Shown: positions 52,228 to 60,783 of the stretch, piece after piece | How the letters are laid out: each line of letters opens with the position of its first letter | Position numbering within the stretch: position 1 is the stretch's first letter | Origin: Burkholderia cenocepacia | GTDB lineage: Bacteria > Pseudomonadota > Gammaproteobacteria > Burkholderiales > Burkholderiaceae | NCBI RefSeq assembly: GCF_014211915.1 | Contig: NZ_CP060040.1 | Span: 186,001-250,000, forward strand | DNA: 64,000 bases | Reading direction: 5' to 3' | Made by a program: the position numbers and the translations under genes | The notes under the pieces: model-generated | What the model was told of the DNA's origin: nothing | Database searches by the model: none | What the model saw: only the letters and a program-made list of their open reading frames with translations

Positions 52228-53022
52228 TCACTTGACGGGCTTGAAGCCGAACGTCGACAGCACGGCCTGGCCCTGCGGCGACGCGACGAAATCGATGAAC
52301 GACTGGGCCTGCGCGGCGTGGCGGCTGTCCTTGACCACGGCGATCGGGTAGGTGATGACCGTCTGCGTCGGCACCGTCAGCGCGACCTTCACGCGGCCCG
52401 GCATGATCGCGGCGTCGGTGCCGAACACGAAGCCCGCGTCGACCTCGCCGCGCGCGACGTAGTCGAGGCTCTGGCGTACGTTGGCAGCCAGCACGCCCTT
52501 CGCGCTGACGGCGTCCCACACGCCGGCCGCGCGCAGCGCACCCTCGGTGTAGCGGCCGACCGGCACCGAGGCCGGGTCGCCGTACGCGATGCGCTTCACG
52601 CCGGGCGCGGTCAGGTCGTTCAGCGACGTCGGCGCGGCCGCGCGGCTGTCCGCCGGCACGATCAGCACCAGCGAATTCGCGGCGAAATCGCGGCGCGTGC
52701 CGGGCACGATCACCTTTTCGCTCACCGCGCGATCCATCGCCTTCTGGTCGGCCGACGCGAACACGTCGGCCGGCGCGCCCTTGGCGATCTGCTGCATCAG
52801 CACGTCCGATGCGCCGAAGTTGAACAGCACCTTGGTGTCCGGATGCTGCTTCTCGTACGCGTCGCCGACGGCCTTGAATGCGTTCGTCAGGCTGGCGGCG
52901 GCCGACACGACCAGTTCGTCGGCGGCGGAAGCGGGCGCGCTGAACGCGAACCCGGCGGCAAGCGTGGCGATCGGCAGCAGGCGAAGCAGGGTGCGGCGAA
53001 GCGGACGGACGGTTGAGCGCAT
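52228..53022 (-). CDS. modA: Molybdate-binding periplasmic protein
   Basis: 264 residues, ATG at 53020-53022. A signal peptide (RTLLRLLPIATLAAGFAFSA, cleaved after ASA) precedes the ModA fold: LVVSAAASLTNAFKAVGDAY, NFGASDVLMQQIAKGAPADV, FASADQKAMDRAVSEK and GYDPASVPVGRYTEGAL-type residues (here GDPASVPVGRYTEGAL), which are the oxyanion-binding Ser and backbone sites. It delivers molybdate or tungstate to ModBC. A ModE-type site lies 34 bp upstream of its start. Confidence 0.93.
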   Translation of the reverse strand: MRSTVRPLRRTLLRLLPIATLAAGFAFSAPASAADELVVSAAASLTNAFKAVGDAYEKQHPDTKVLFNFGASDVLMQQIAKGAPADVFASADQKAMDRAVSEKVIVPGTRRDFAANSLVLIVPADSRAAAPTSLNDLTAPGVKRIAYGDPASVPVGRYTEGALRAAGVWDAVSAKGVLAANVRQSLDYVARGEVDAGFVFGTDAAIMPGRVKVALTVPTQTVITYPIAVVKDSRHAAQAQSFIDFVASPQGQAVLSTFGFKPVK

Positions 53023-53055
53023 GGTGGATTCGTTTTGAACGGGTAGAAACCGTAA

Positions 53056-53081
53056 TCGTAATATAGGGCGGGTTATAACGC
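53056..53081. promoter_or_regulatory. Probable ModE operator before modABC
   Basis: TCGTAATATA (53056-53065), six bases (GGGCGG), then GTTATAACGC (53072-53081). This follows the E. coli ModE-box pattern of TCGNTATATA and its inverse with a short spacer, with 6 of 10 matches between the two arms. It sits in the only AT-rich patch of the modA promoter. Likely repressed by molybdate-loaded ModE. Confidence 0.6.
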
Positions 53082-53150
53082 TCGGCATACTGCGCATGCG
53101 ACGGTGCGCATGAAATGGTCAGACGTGGGAAGGGCTGGCCGGGCGGGCCG

Positions 53151-53849
53151 TCACGCGTGAAGCGTAGGCGGCGCCGACTCGGTGCGCTGCAGCGACGACG
53201 GCTGCGACGCGGGATGGTAGTTCGGGTTGGCCTTCCAGCGCGCCCGGACGAACGGACGCTCGTGTCCCGACAGTTCCAGCGCGACCTTGGTGACCCAGCG
53301 GTGCGACGGCACCGTGAGGCCGTGCAGCGCCACGGTGACGAGCGCGAGGCTCGCGACGACCGCCGGCACCGACCAGCGGTGCGGCACCGCCCGCCACGAG
53401 CCGGCGATGAACGCGAGCGCGGCGATTGCCCCGACGATGCAGCCGGTGATCGATTCCGACGGCGAATGCGCGTCGAGCGCGACGCGCGACACGCCGACCG
53501 CGACGCCGGCCGCCAGCCCGAGCGCGATGCCGGCGATCCGCACCGGCGTGCGCGTGCGGATCAGCGCGAGGAAAATCGCGACCGGATACACCGATGTCGA
53601 CAGCATCGCATGCCCGCTGAAGCCGGTGAAATCCCACGCGCGAATGCCGATGCCCCAGCCGAGGAACGCGATCTTCGTTAGCGCCACCACGCCGATCGCG
53701 GCCGCGAGCACGCCGAGCCACGCGGCCGCGCGCCGCCACGAGTAGCCGAGCGCGAGCCAGACGGCAATCGTGATCGCGAGCGGCAAGGTCAGCCCGGCGC
53801 CGCCGAACGCGGTGATCATGATCCACAGGTGAGAAGGCAGGTCGAACAT
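53151..53849 (-). CDS. PAP2-type phosphatase, membrane
   Basis: 232 residues from ATG 53847-53849. Five or six membrane segments (WIMITAFGGAGLTLPLAITI, then AAAWLGVLAAAIGVVALTKI) and the phosphatase motifs are seen: GFSGHAMLSTSVYPVAIF (SGH, motif II) and GVSRVALDAHSPSESITG (SRxxxxxHxxSD-type, motif III). Motif I (KXXXXXXRP) is not evident, so it is a diverged member of the PAP2/undecaprenyl-pyrophosphate phosphatase-like group. The start has a weak ribosome site. Lipid phosphatase is the likely role; substrate unknown. Confidence 0.8.
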   Translation of the reverse strand: MFDLPSHLWIMITAFGGAGLTLPLAITIAVWLALGYSWRRAAAWLGVLAAAIGVVALTKIAFLGWGIGIRAWDFTGFSGHAMLSTSVYPVAIFLALIRTRTPVRIAGIALGLAAGVAVGVSRVALDAHSPSESITGCIVGAIAALAFIAGSWRAVPHRWSVPAVVASLALVTVALHGLTVPSHRWVTKVALELSGHERPFVRARWKANPNYHPASQPSSLQRTESAPPTLHA

Positions 53850-54026
53850 CGGGAAGGGGACGAACGAAGGCGGGAGAATGCTTAAATCAACGCGCGAGCC
53901 GGGAAGAACGACTACAACGGATACAAGCGGCGAAGCCCCAGTATAGCGCCGCGTCCGCATGAGGCCCGTTTTTTGCGCCGCCGGCCACGACCGGCGTGCA
54001 GGAAAAATCCTGGAAACAATGTTATG

Positions 54027-54037
54027 GTGCATTGCAC
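54027..54037. promoter_or_regulatory. Palindrome upstream of the PHB-esterase-like gene
   Basis: GTGCATTGCAC is a perfect 11-bp palindrome (five-base arms around a T) 70 bp before the gene start, in an AT-richer patch. TGC/GCA-rich sites are bound by PHB regulators of the PhaR group in related bacteria, which would fit the gene's family, but this is only a suggestion. Confidence 0.4.
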
Positions 54038-54107
54038 AAAGTCGAACGATGCATCCGTTGTGGCGCTCTCATGGCGCCCCTATTTTTCCTGACTGCGAGC
54101 CCGATCG

Positions 54108-55205
54108 ATGACCAAAAGTCTGACCAAAGTGTGGCTGGGCGGCATGAAACGCATGCTGTCCCCGACCGCCAAGCGCGCGGCGCGCGATGCCCAGCGCATC
54201 ACACGCGACGCACTCGAGGCCGCGGCCTCAGATCTGTCCCCGCCGCGCGAATCGCGCGTGCGGCCGCGCGCCGCCGCATGGGCGGCAGGCGAGTGGACGC
54301 GGGGCGAACATCCGATGACACCCGCGCTCGGCCGCCTCGTCCAGAATCTCGCATACGGGCTCTACATACCGCCCGGCCGCCGGCGTGGCGCGATGCCGCT
54401 GGTCGTGATGCTGCACGGCTGCCAGCAGTCCGTCGACGAATTCGCGCAGGGCACCCGGATGAACCTGCTGGCCGACAAGCACGGTTTCGCGGTGCTGTAT
54501 CCGGAACAGTCGCTGCGCGCGCATACGCACGGTTGCTGGCACTGGTATGAAGACACCGATCGCGCGGGGCGCGGCGAGGCGGACACGGTGGCGTCCCTGG
54601 TCGACGCGCTGGTCGACGAACATGGCTTCGACGCGTCGCGTGTTTACGTCGCGGGGCTGTCGGCCGGTGCGGGGCTTGCGTCGCTTCTTGCACTGCACCA
54701 TCCGGACCGCTTCGCCGCGGTCGCGCTGCACTCGGGCCCCGCGCTCGGCGAGGCGAATTCCGGCATCACCGCGATGGACGTGATGCGGCGGGGCTTGAGG
54801 CAGAACCCGGCCGCGGCGGTCGATGCGCTGGTCGATGCCGGCGCCTATCCGGGCATGCCCGCGCTGATCGTCCAGGGTGACGGCGATCATGTCGTCGCGC
54901 CGAAGAATGCCGATCAGCTGACCGTGCAGTTCATGCGCCTGAACGGGCTCGCCGACAGCCGAGGCGCGCTGCGCGGCGGCGAGCGGGTCGAGACGCGCGA
55001 AACGGGCGCACAGATCACCGACGTGTGCCGCGACGGCGAGCCGGTGGTGCGGCTGTGTCACGTGAAGGGGCTCGATCATGCGTGGGCCGGCGGCGACGAA
55101 GCCGTGCCGTTTCACGCGGCGGTCGGCCCCGACGCCAGCGCGATGATCTGGGCTTTTTTCGAAACCCGTCGCCGCACTGTGGCGACCGAACGACGCATCG
55201 TCTGA
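54108..55205 (+). CDS. PHB depolymerase-family esterase
   Basis: 365 residues, from ATG 54108. No signal peptide is seen. An N-terminal basic helix (KRMLSPTAKRAARDAQRITR) precedes the alpha/beta hydrolase core: YGLYIPPGRRRGAMPLVVML, HGCQQSVDEFAQGTRMNLLA, YPEQSLRAHTHGCWHWYEDT, VYVAGLSAGAGLASLLALHH (nucleophile Ser in GLSAG), GDGDHVVAPKNADQ and CHVKGLDHAWAGGDE (catalytic His). These match the esterase PHB depolymerase family (TIGR01840). Some members act on intracellular polyhydroxybutyrate, others on short-chain esters or feruloyl groups. An intracellular role is favoured by the lack of a leader. Confidence 0.85.
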   Translation: MTKSLTKVWLGGMKRMLSPTAKRAARDAQRITRDALEAAASDLSPPRESRVRPRAAAWAAGEWTRGEHPMTPALGRLVQNLAYGLYIPPGRRRGAMPLVVMLHGCQQSVDEFAQGTRMNLLADKHGFAVLYPEQSLRAHTHGCWHWYEDTDRAGRGEADTVASLVDALVDEHGFDASRVYVAGLSAGAGLASLLALHHPDRFAAVALHSGPALGEANSGITAMDVMRRGLRQNPAAAVDALVDAGAYPGMPALIVQGDGDHVVAPKNADQLTVQFMRLNGLADSRGALRGGERVETRETGAQITDVCRDGEPVVRLCHVKGLDHAWAGGDEAVPFHAAVGPDASAMIWAFFETRRRTVATERRIV

Positions 55206-55222
55206 TCGACACTGGTCAAAGC

Positions 55223-55256
55223 CTAGGGTTTTCCCTATAATTCGGGAAAACCCTAG
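55223..55256 (+). promoter_or_regulatory. Perfect 13-bp inverted repeat over a TATAAT box, DUF3563 promoter
   Basis: CTAGGGTTTTCCC (55223-55235) and GGGAAAACCCTAG (55244-55256) are exact inverse complements flanking TATAATTC. The TATAAT (55236-55241) is a consensus -10 box lying in the loop, 45 bp before the DUF3563 start. A factor bound to both arms would block or position RNA polymerase. No clear -35 hexamer is seen, so an activator may be needed. The palindrome is exact over 26 bases, which is unlikely by chance. Confidence 0.65.
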
Positions 55257-55285
55257 TCCAGAACCTTTGAATAGCGAGATCGATC

Positions 55286-55462
55286 ATGTACCTGCTGAGC
55301 CACCTCTTCCTGATGCTGACCAAGAACGCTGACAAGGCCGCGAAAGAGCGCGCCGACGCGTATCTGGCCGAAGCCACCGACATCTACGACCTCGAATTCC
55401 GCATGCGCAAGATCGATCGCGACGCGGCAATGAACCGCCCGTATTCGATCGGCGCGCGCTAA
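55286..55462 (+). CDS. DUF3563-family small protein
   Basis: 58 residues, beginning MYLLSHLFLMLTKNADKAA. The family (PF12086) is a short proteobacterial group with a basic amphipathic helix (ERADAYLAEATDIYDLEFRM) and a C-terminal NRPYSIGAR-type end, seen here as MNRPYSIGAR. DUF1127-like proteins of similar end are small RNA-binding or regulatory proteins in rhizobia; this family has no established role. Strong terminator and a special promoter surround it, so it is its own transcription unit. Confidence 0.85.
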   Translation: MYLLSHLFLMLTKNADKAAKERADAYLAEATDIYDLEFRMRKIDRDAAMNRPYSIGAR

Positions 55463-55507
55463 GCGGCGCACGCGGGCCTGCCGGCCCGCCATTTCGATGC
55501 ATCGCGC

Positions 55508-55547
55508 AAAAGGGCGCGTGCGGCACCATGCCGCACGCGCCCTTTTT
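55508..55547. terminator. Strong bidirectional terminator
   Basis: AAAAGGGCGCGTGCGGC (55508-55524) pairs perfectly over 17 bp with GCCGCACGCGCCCTTTT (55530-55546), loop ACCAT, and ends in five T. It separates the plus-strand DUF3563 gene from the minus-strand ohr gene and has an A-run on the other side, so it can stop transcription from both directions. Confidence 0.85.
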
Positions 55548-55577
55548 GTATTTCCTGAGCCCTGAACCTGTGCCGCG

Positions 55578-55997
55578 TCAGACGACCGTCAGGCGCACCG
55601 GCACGTTGTTGCGCGTGGCGTTCGAATACGGGCACACGTGGTGCGCCTTGTCGACCAGCACTTGCGCGTCGTTCTTGTCGAGCCCCGGCAGCGACACGCG
55701 CAGCTCGATGTCGAGCCCGAAGCCGCCTGCGTCGTTCGGGCCGATGCCCACTTCCGCCGTGACTTGCGTATCGGCCGGCAGCGTCTGCTTGTTCTGGCCC
55801 GCGACGAATTTCATCGCACTCAGGAAACAGGCCGAGTAACCTGCGGCGAACAGTTGCTCCGGATTCGTGCCTTCCGCGCCCGTGCCACCGAGTTCACGCG
55901 GCGCGGCCAGTTTCACTTCCAGCTTGTTGTCAGCGGATACCGCGCGGCCGTCGCGGCCGCCCGTGCTCGTGGCGCTGGTCTTGTACAGAATGTTCAT
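55578..55997 (-). CDS. ohr: Organic hydroperoxide resistance protein (Ohr, OsmC family)
   Basis: 139 residues from ATG 55995-55997, with AGGAG upstream. The redox-active cysteines are Cys57 (QLFAAGYSACFLSAMK) and Cys122 (HHVCPYSNATRNN), the defining pair of Ohr. GGRDGRAVSAD and the LAAPRELGGTGAEGTNPEQ segment with the active-site Arg and Glu are also conserved. It reduces organic peroxides with a lipoylated dihydrolipoyl partner as donor. The upstream gene on the same strand is its repressor ohrR, with AT-rich operator DNA between. Confidence 0.95.
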   Translation of the reverse strand: MNILYKTSATSTGGRDGRAVSADNKLEVKLAAPRELGGTGAEGTNPEQLFAAGYSACFLSAMKFVAGQNKQTLPADTQVTAEVGIGPNDAGGFGLDIELRVSLPGLDKNDAQVLVDKAHHVCPYSNATRNNVPVRLTVV

Positions 55998-56153
55998 CGT
56001 GCAGCTCCTGTCGGGAAGAGAGGGGAACAGCGGTCCGGTCGGACGGAATGTCGCCGGCCATGGACAAAATATAGAACACAAATCATTAGTGTGCAAATGA
56101 AATTTTGAAGAAAAACCCGGCAGCAGCGGGCAGGTCGGTTCATGCCGGGCGTG

Positions 56154-56606
56154 TCAGCGTTCGTTGGCCACCGACAGCGCATCGCGCAGCTGCTGGAGAT
56201 CGGCGCGCAGCCTGATCAGGAATTCGGGTGTCTGTTGCATCGCGCAAAAGAGGTCGGCGGGCACCGAGCGCGCGCGATCCTTCAGCGCCCGGCCTTCCGG
56301 CGTCACGCGAACGTTGACGACGCGTTCGTCGGCCGCGCTGCGTACGCGCTCCACGTAGCCGAGCGCTTCCAGCCGCTTGAGCAGCGGCGTGACCGTGGCC
56401 GGGTCCAGGTCGAGCCGCGCGGCGATGTCCTTCACGGCCATGTCGTCGCGCTCCCACAGCACGAGCATCGCGAGATATTGGGGATAGGTCAGCGACAGCT
56501 TGTCGAGCAGCGGCTTGTACGCCTTCGTCATCGCGTGCGAAGTCGAATAAAGCGCGAAGCACAGTTGCTCGTCGAGCGTCTGGGGCAGCGGAGGCAGGCG
56601 GTCCAT
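56154..56606 (-). CDS. ohrR: OhrR-type MarR-family repressor
   Basis: 150 residues. The MarR winged helix (WERDDMAVKDIAARLDLDPA, then TVTPLLKRLEALGYVERVRS) and the peroxide-sensing Cys16 in DEQLCFALYSTSHAMT mark it as OhrR; a second Cys in PADLFCAMQQTPEF fits a two-Cys type. Conserved tyrosines in LYSTSHAMTKAYKPL support the sensing site. It should repress ohr and itself until organic peroxide oxidises Cys16. A 14-bp perfect palindrome lies before its start. Confidence 0.93.
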   Translation of the reverse strand: MDRLPPLPQTLDEQLCFALYSTSHAMTKAYKPLLDKLSLTYPQYLAMLVLWERDDMAVKDIAARLDLDPATVTPLLKRLEALGYVERVRSAADERVVNVRVTPEGRALKDRARSVPADLFCAMQQTPEFLIRLRADLQQLRDALSVANER

Positions 56607-56651
56607 GGTTCGGGAGGCGCGGCAATGCGCGAACGATTTGTACGCAAATTA

Positions 56652-56665
56652 TTTTGCGCGCAAAA
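56652..56665. promoter_or_regulatory. Palindromic operator upstream of ohrR
   Basis: TTTTGCGCGCAAAA is a perfect 14-bp palindrome 46 bp before the ohrR start, with TACGCAAATTA beside it. A second, weaker repeat, ACAC (56076-56079) with GTGT (56089-56092), lies in the ohr promoter. OhrR operators in related bacteria are AT-rich palindromes overlapping the promoter; this fits in position and symmetry but not strictly in sequence. Confidence 0.5.
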
Positions 56666-56793
56666 GATCGGGTTGAACAGGGCCGACCCGAGGCGGTCGA
56701 TACGAGAAAGGGGAGAGATCAGGTGCGCGCCGGGGGACGACCCGGCGCGGAAACTGCGTGACGGCCGGCGCCATGCGCCGGTCAGGAGACGGT

Positions 56794-57603
56794 TCAGCGG
56801 CCCGACATCGTCGTCGTCGCGCCCGGTTCCTGCACGCCGAAGCAGCCGCGATAGGTCGCGTAGAACGAGCAGTACAGCATCGTGACGATGATGATCGTCA
56901 CCGGCATCATGATCGTCAGCGCGTACGCGCCGGCGCCGAGCGCCTGCAGCAGCAGCGACAGCGCGAGCGACGTGCCGAGCGCGACGGCGAACCACAGCAC
57001 GCCGTATACGGCGAACGCGCCGCGATTGCGCCAGCAGCTGACGACGCTGAAGAACAGCGCCTTCGCCGGCGGGACGTCATGCCATGCGACCAGTACCGGC
57101 GCGAACCAGAACAGCATCGCGACCGGCAGATAGAGCAGCGTCGCGAAGAACAGCGCGCCGAGCGTGCCTTGCGCGGCGAGCGTCTCGGGCGTCGTGTTCG
57201 CTTCGTCGGCTGCGCCCATCATCACGTGGAACAGCGCGCCGCCGTCGACGAACGACGAAGCGGCGAACACGAGCACCATCGACGCGACGTAGATCACGCC
57301 GAGCACGAGCAGCCGCTGGGTCGCGACGGTGCCGTACGAGCGAAAGCCGTCGACGAGGATCGTCGGCATCACCGTCTTGCCGGCCACCGTGTCGCGGCAC
57401 GCTGCCATGAAGCCGACCGCGATGCCGGGAATGAACACCAGCGGCAGCGCGGAGCCGATCACCGGCACCATCGACACCAGCGTGATCGCGAGCAGGTACG
57501 TGAAGAACAGCGTGATGAACGCGAGCGGATTCCGGCGGAACAGCCAGATGCCTTGACGGAACCAGACATAGCCCGTTTTCGCGGGCACTTCGATCAGTTG
57601 CAT
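56794..57603 (-). CDS. BPSS1780-family membrane protein
   Basis: 269 residues, beginning [20 protein letters not shown] and containing about six membrane segments ([20 protein letters not shown], then [20 protein letters not shown]). The family, named after a Burkholderia pseudomallei chromosome 2 gene, is typical of this genus and its relatives. Function unknown; its topology (glycerophosphodiester-type membrane bundle) resembles DUF2189/DUF975 proteins. It overlaps the ThrB gene by ten bases, and the two are surely cotranscribed. Confidence 0.85.
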   Translation of the reverse strand: MQLIEVPAKTGYVWFRQGIWLFRRNPLAFITLFFTYLLAITLVSMVPVIGSALPLVFIPGIAVGFMAACRDTVAGKTVMPTILVDGFRSYGTVATQRLLVLGVIYVASMVLVFAASSFVDGGALFHVMMGAADEANTTPETLAAQGTLGALFFATLLYLPVAMLFWFAPVLVAWHDVPPAKALFFSVVSCWRNRGAFAVYGVLWFAVALGTSLALSLLLQALGAGAYALTIMMPVTIIIVTMLYCSFYATYRGCFGVQEPGATTTMSGR

Positions 57604-58592
57604 GCGGTTTGGATCTCGGGAAGCGCGGGCGTATGCGCGATACGCTCACGCAGGATGCGTTCGAAATGGCCGGGGTCGTGCGGCTTGAGCATCTCGGCCG
57701 CGCGCGGCAGGTAGAAGTCGTACAGGCGCGACACCCAGAAGCGGTACGCGCCGGCGCGCAGCATGTCGCTCCAGTGGCGGCGCTCTGCGGCCGTGAACGG
57801 CCGCACGGTCTGGTACGCGCGCAGCAGCGCATCGGCGCGCGCGACGTCGAGCACACCGGTCGCGAGGTCGACGCACCAGTCGTTGACGGTGACCGCGACG
57901 TCGAACAGCCACTTGTCGCAGCCCGCGAAATAGAAGTCGAAGAAGCCGCCGAGCCGCACGTCGTGGCCGGTGCCGGGCGCCGCATGGGCGAACAGCACGT
58001 TATCGCGGAACAGGTCGCAATGGCATGGGCCGGCCGGCAGCGCTGCGTAGTCGTCCGACGCGAAGAAACCGGCCTGGTGCGCGAGCTCGCCTTCGAGCAG
58101 CGCGCGTTGCGCGTCCGTGATGAACGGCACGATCGCCGGCACGTTCTCCTGCCACCACGGCAGGCTGCGCAGGTTCGGCTGGTTGCGCGGATAGTCGCGG
58201 CCCGCGAGGTGCAGGCGCGCGAGCATCTGTCCGACCTCGATGCAGTGTTCGACCCCAGGCGCGAGTTCGGCCGCGCCGTCGAGCTTCGTGACGAGCGCGG
58301 CAGGCTTGCCGTGCAGCTCGCCGAACAGCGCGCCGTCGTCGCGCGGGATCGGGTCCGGCACCGGCACGCCGTGGGCGGCCAGATGACGCATCAGGTCGAG
58401 GTAGAACGGCAGCTGCTGCGCGGTGAGCTTTTCGAAGATCGTGAGGACGTATTCGCCGCGCGTCGTCGTCAGGAAGAAATTGCTGTTTTCGATACCGGAC
58501 GGAATGCCGCGGAACGCAAGCACGTCGCCCAGTTCGTAGTGGCGCATCCATTGCGCGAGATCGGAGTCGGAAACAGCGGTGAAAACGGCCAT
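57594..58592 (-). CDS. thrB: Homoserine kinase, type II (ThrB)
   Basis: 332 residues beginning [20 protein letters not shown]. The fold is the aminoglycoside phosphotransferase/ThrB2 type, not the GHMP type of E. coli Thr[21 protein letters not shown] (nucleotide-binding), [17 protein letters not shown] with the catalytic Asp, and [20 protein letters not shown] with the metal-binding Asp. It phosphorylates homoserine in threonine synthesis. Downstream on the same strand is a BPSS1780 gene and upstream a DUF2782-like gene, a usual beta-proteobacterial order. Confidence 0.95.
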   Translation of the reverse strand: MAVFTAVSDSDLAQWMRHYELGDVLAFRGIPSGIENSNFFLTTTRGEYVLTIFEKLTAQQLPFYLDLMRHLAAHGVPVPDPIPRDDGALFGELHGKPAALVTKLDGAAELAPGVEHCIEVGQMLARLHLAGRDYPRNQPNLRSLPWWQENVPAIVPFITDAQRALLEGELAHQAGFFASDDYAALPAGPCHCDLFRDNVLFAHAAPGTGHDVRLGGFFDFYFAGCDKWLFDVAVTVNDWCVDLATGVLDVARADALLRAYQTVRPFTAAERRHWSDMLRAGAYRFWVSRLYDFYLPRAAEMLKPHDPGHFERILRERIAHTPALPEIQTACN

Positions 58593-58686
58593 GCGGGATG
58601 CGTCAGGTCAGGGTGTCGGCACGCGGGCGGCGTGCAGCGCGACAGCAGGTGAAGGGGCGGCGCGGTTGGTGTGCCGCGCCACGGAA

Positions 58687-59082
58687 TCAGTAGCGCAGGT
58701 TCAGCGACGGCAGGCGCGTGATCGGGATGCCCGCGTCATGCGGCTTCGGCGACGTGTCGGGCGTGGAGCTCATCTGGTAGCGCGTGCCGAAGTTCGACTT
58801 CACGTCGATCTCGACCGGCTTGCCGCGGTCGCGGTACTCGGTGACTTCGGTGCCGTTCTTGCTCTTTTCGTGGAAGCTCGGCGTGCGGCGGATGTCGGCG
58901 AAGTCCACTTTCGACGTGACTTCGGCGCCCGGCCGGTTGATCTTGCGGAGATCGGGCAGGCCGGCGGCTTCGTTGGCCTCGGCCCGGGCCTGCGCGTCGG
59001 CGTCAGGCGTGCCGCCGGCGGCGTGAGCGACGCTGGCGGCGGCAAACGCGACGGCAGCGGCGACGAAAATGAGCGGCTTCAT
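58687..59082 (-). CDS. Small secreted DUF2782-like protein
   Basis: 131 residues. A signal peptide (MKPLIFVAAAVAFAAASVAH, cleaved after AHA) precedes a basic/acidic mature region with VTSKVDFADIRRTPSFHEKS and TEVTEYRDRGKPVEIDVKSN. The latter resembles the DUF2782 repeat (EYRxxGKxxxI). Family members lie beside thrB and polA in beta- and gamma-proteobacteria, which agrees with thrB here. The role is unknown. The start and leader are clear; the family name is less certain. Confidence 0.65.
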   Translation of the reverse strand: MKPLIFVAAAVAFAAASVAHAAGGTPDADAQARAEANEAAGLPDLRKINRPGAEVTSKVDFADIRRTPSFHEKSKNGTEVTEYRDRGKPVEIDVKSNFGTRYQMSSTPDTSPKPHDAGIPITRLPSLNLRY

Positions 59083-59211
59083 GATGAGTCTCCAGTGAAC
59101 CCACCGATTTTAGCAAATACTGCGCGCCATCCGGCCCCTCCGTGCGCAGGGGCGGCCATAAAGGCGACCGGGTTCCGTGGTAATGTCGTCGGATCAGACG
59201 AGGTGATGAAA

Positions 59212-60738
59212 ATGAAGAACGATTTGAGCCGCCGGCACCGTGTGCTGTCGCCCGAAAGCCCGTCGGTCGAGGCTTTCGACGATCCGATCGCCGCCGTCGC
59301 GCGGTTGTCCGCCATTTACGACACGAATACGGGCTTCCTGCGCGACGCGTTCGCGCGCTATCGCCGCCACGAAGCGATTACCGAGCACGTGCGCGCATGC
59401 TATCCGTTCGTGCGGATTCGCACCGACGTCAACACGCACGTCGATTCGCGCCGCTCGTACGGCTTCGTCGCGGGCCCCGGCGTATTCGAGACGACGGTCA
59501 CGCGCCCCGATCTCTTCGCGAACTACTACCGAGAGCAACTGCGTTTGCTGGCGAAGAACCACCATGTCAAGATCGAGATCGGCGTGTCGTCGCAGCCGAT
59601 TCCGATTCATTTCGCGTTTCCGGAAGGCATCCATCTCGAGGGCGAGCTCGATCGCGACCGCCTGCTCGCGATGCGCGACATCTTCGATACGCCCGACCTG
59701 TCGTATCTCGACGACCGCATCGTCAACGGCACGTTCGAGCCGGCGCCGGGCGAGCCGCATCCGCTCGCGCTGTTCACGGCCGCGCGCGTCGACTTCTCGC
59801 TGCATCGGCTGCGCCACTACACGGCGACGTCGCCCACGCATTTCCAGAACTACGTGCTCTACACGAACTACCAGTTCTACATCGACGAGTTCGTGAAGCT
59901 CGGCCGCACGATGATGACGGAAAGCGACGATCCCGAGGTGCGCGCGTATCGCAGCGAGTACAGCGCGTTCGTCGAGCCGGGCGACGTCGTCACGTACAAC
60001 GCGAACCTCGGCGGCGAGCCGGCCGAGGGCACCGCGCCGCCGCGCCTGCCGCAGATGCCCGCGTATCACCTGAAGCGCGCGGACGGCAGCGGGATCACGA
60101 TGGTCAACATCGGCGTCGGCCCGTCGAACGCGAAGACGATCACCGATCACATCGCGGTGCTGCGTCCGCACGCGTGGGTGATGCTCGGTCACTGCGCGGG
60201 GCTGCGCAACACGCAGCGCCTCGGCGACTACGTGCTCGCGCACGGTTACGTGCGGGAAGATCACGTGCTCGACGCCGACCTGCCGCTGTGGGTGCCGATC
60301 CCGGCGCTGGCCGAAGTGCAGCTCGCGCTCGAGCGCGGCGTGGCCGAGGTCACTCGGCTGGAGGGCGTGGAGCTGAAGCGCGTGATGCGCACGGGCACCG
60401 TCGCGAGCGTCGACAACCGCAACTGGGAGCTGCGCGACCATCGCGAGCCCGTGCAGCGGCTGTCGCAGAGCCGCGCGATTGCGCTCGACATGGAAAGCGC
60501 GACGATCGCCGCGAACGGCTTCCGCTTCCGGGTGCCGTACGGCACGCTGCTGTGCGTATCGGACAAGCCGCTGCACGGCGAGTTGAAGCTGCCGGGCATG
60601 GCCGACACGTTCTATCGCGGGCAGGTCGACCAGCATCTGCAGATCGGCGTGAAGGCGATGGAGATCCTGCGCACGAACGGGCTCGACAAGCTGCATAGCC
60701 GGAAGCTGCGGAGTTTTGCGGAAGTGGCGTTTCAGTGA
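59212..60738 (+). CDS. amn: AMP nucleosidase
   Basis: 508 residues from ATG 59212, chosen because GAGGTGA is perfectly spaced for it rather than for the ATG at 59206. Family features are VRIRTDVNTHVDSRRSYGFV in the N-terminal regulatory region, YREQLRLLAKNHHVKIEIGV, and the C-terminal nucleosidase fold with VNIGVGPSNAKTITDHIAVL, LGHCAGLRNTQRLGDYVLAH and ALDMESATIAANGFRFRVPY (catalytic Glu and Asp region). It splits AMP to adenine and ribose-5-phosphate, regulating adenylate pools. Stops with a perfect hairpin behind it. Confidence 0.94.
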   Translation: MKNDLSRRHRVLSPESPSVEAFDDPIAAVARLSAIYDTNTGFLRDAFARYRRHEAITEHVRACYPFVRIRTDVNTHVDSRRSYGFVAGPGVFETTVTRPDLFANYYREQLRLLAKNHHVKIEIGVSSQPIPIHFAFPEGIHLEGELDRDRLLAMRDIFDTPDLSYLDDRIVNGTFEPAPGEPHPLALFTAARVDFSLHRLRHYTATSPTHFQNYVLYTNYQFYIDEFVKLGRTMMTESDDPEVRAYRSEYSAFVEPGDVVTYNANLGGEPAEGTAPPRLPQMPAYHLKRADGSGITMVNIGVGPSNAKTITDHIAVLRPHAWVMLGHCAGLRNTQRLGDYVLAHGYVREDHVLDADLPLWVPIPALAEVQLALERGVAEVTRLEGVELKRVMRTGTVASVDNRNWELRDHREPVQRLSQSRAIALDMESATIAANGFRFRVPYGTLLCVSDKPLHGELKLPGMADTFYRGQVDQHLQIGVKAMEILRTNGLDKLHSRKLRSFAEVAFQ

Positions 60739-60745
60739 CGTGATC

Positions 60746-60773
60746 GCCGGCCCGGTTGCGAAACCGGGCCGGC
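60746..60773. terminator. Hairpin between amn and the aldo/keto reductase gene
   Basis: GCCGGCCCGGTT (60746-60757) and AACCGGGCCGGC (60762-60773) form a perfect 12-bp stem with a GCGA loop, placed between two convergent genes. A T-run is missing, so it may need help from Rho, but its position suits a shared terminator. Confidence 0.55.
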
Positions 60774-60783
60774 GGCGCCACGC

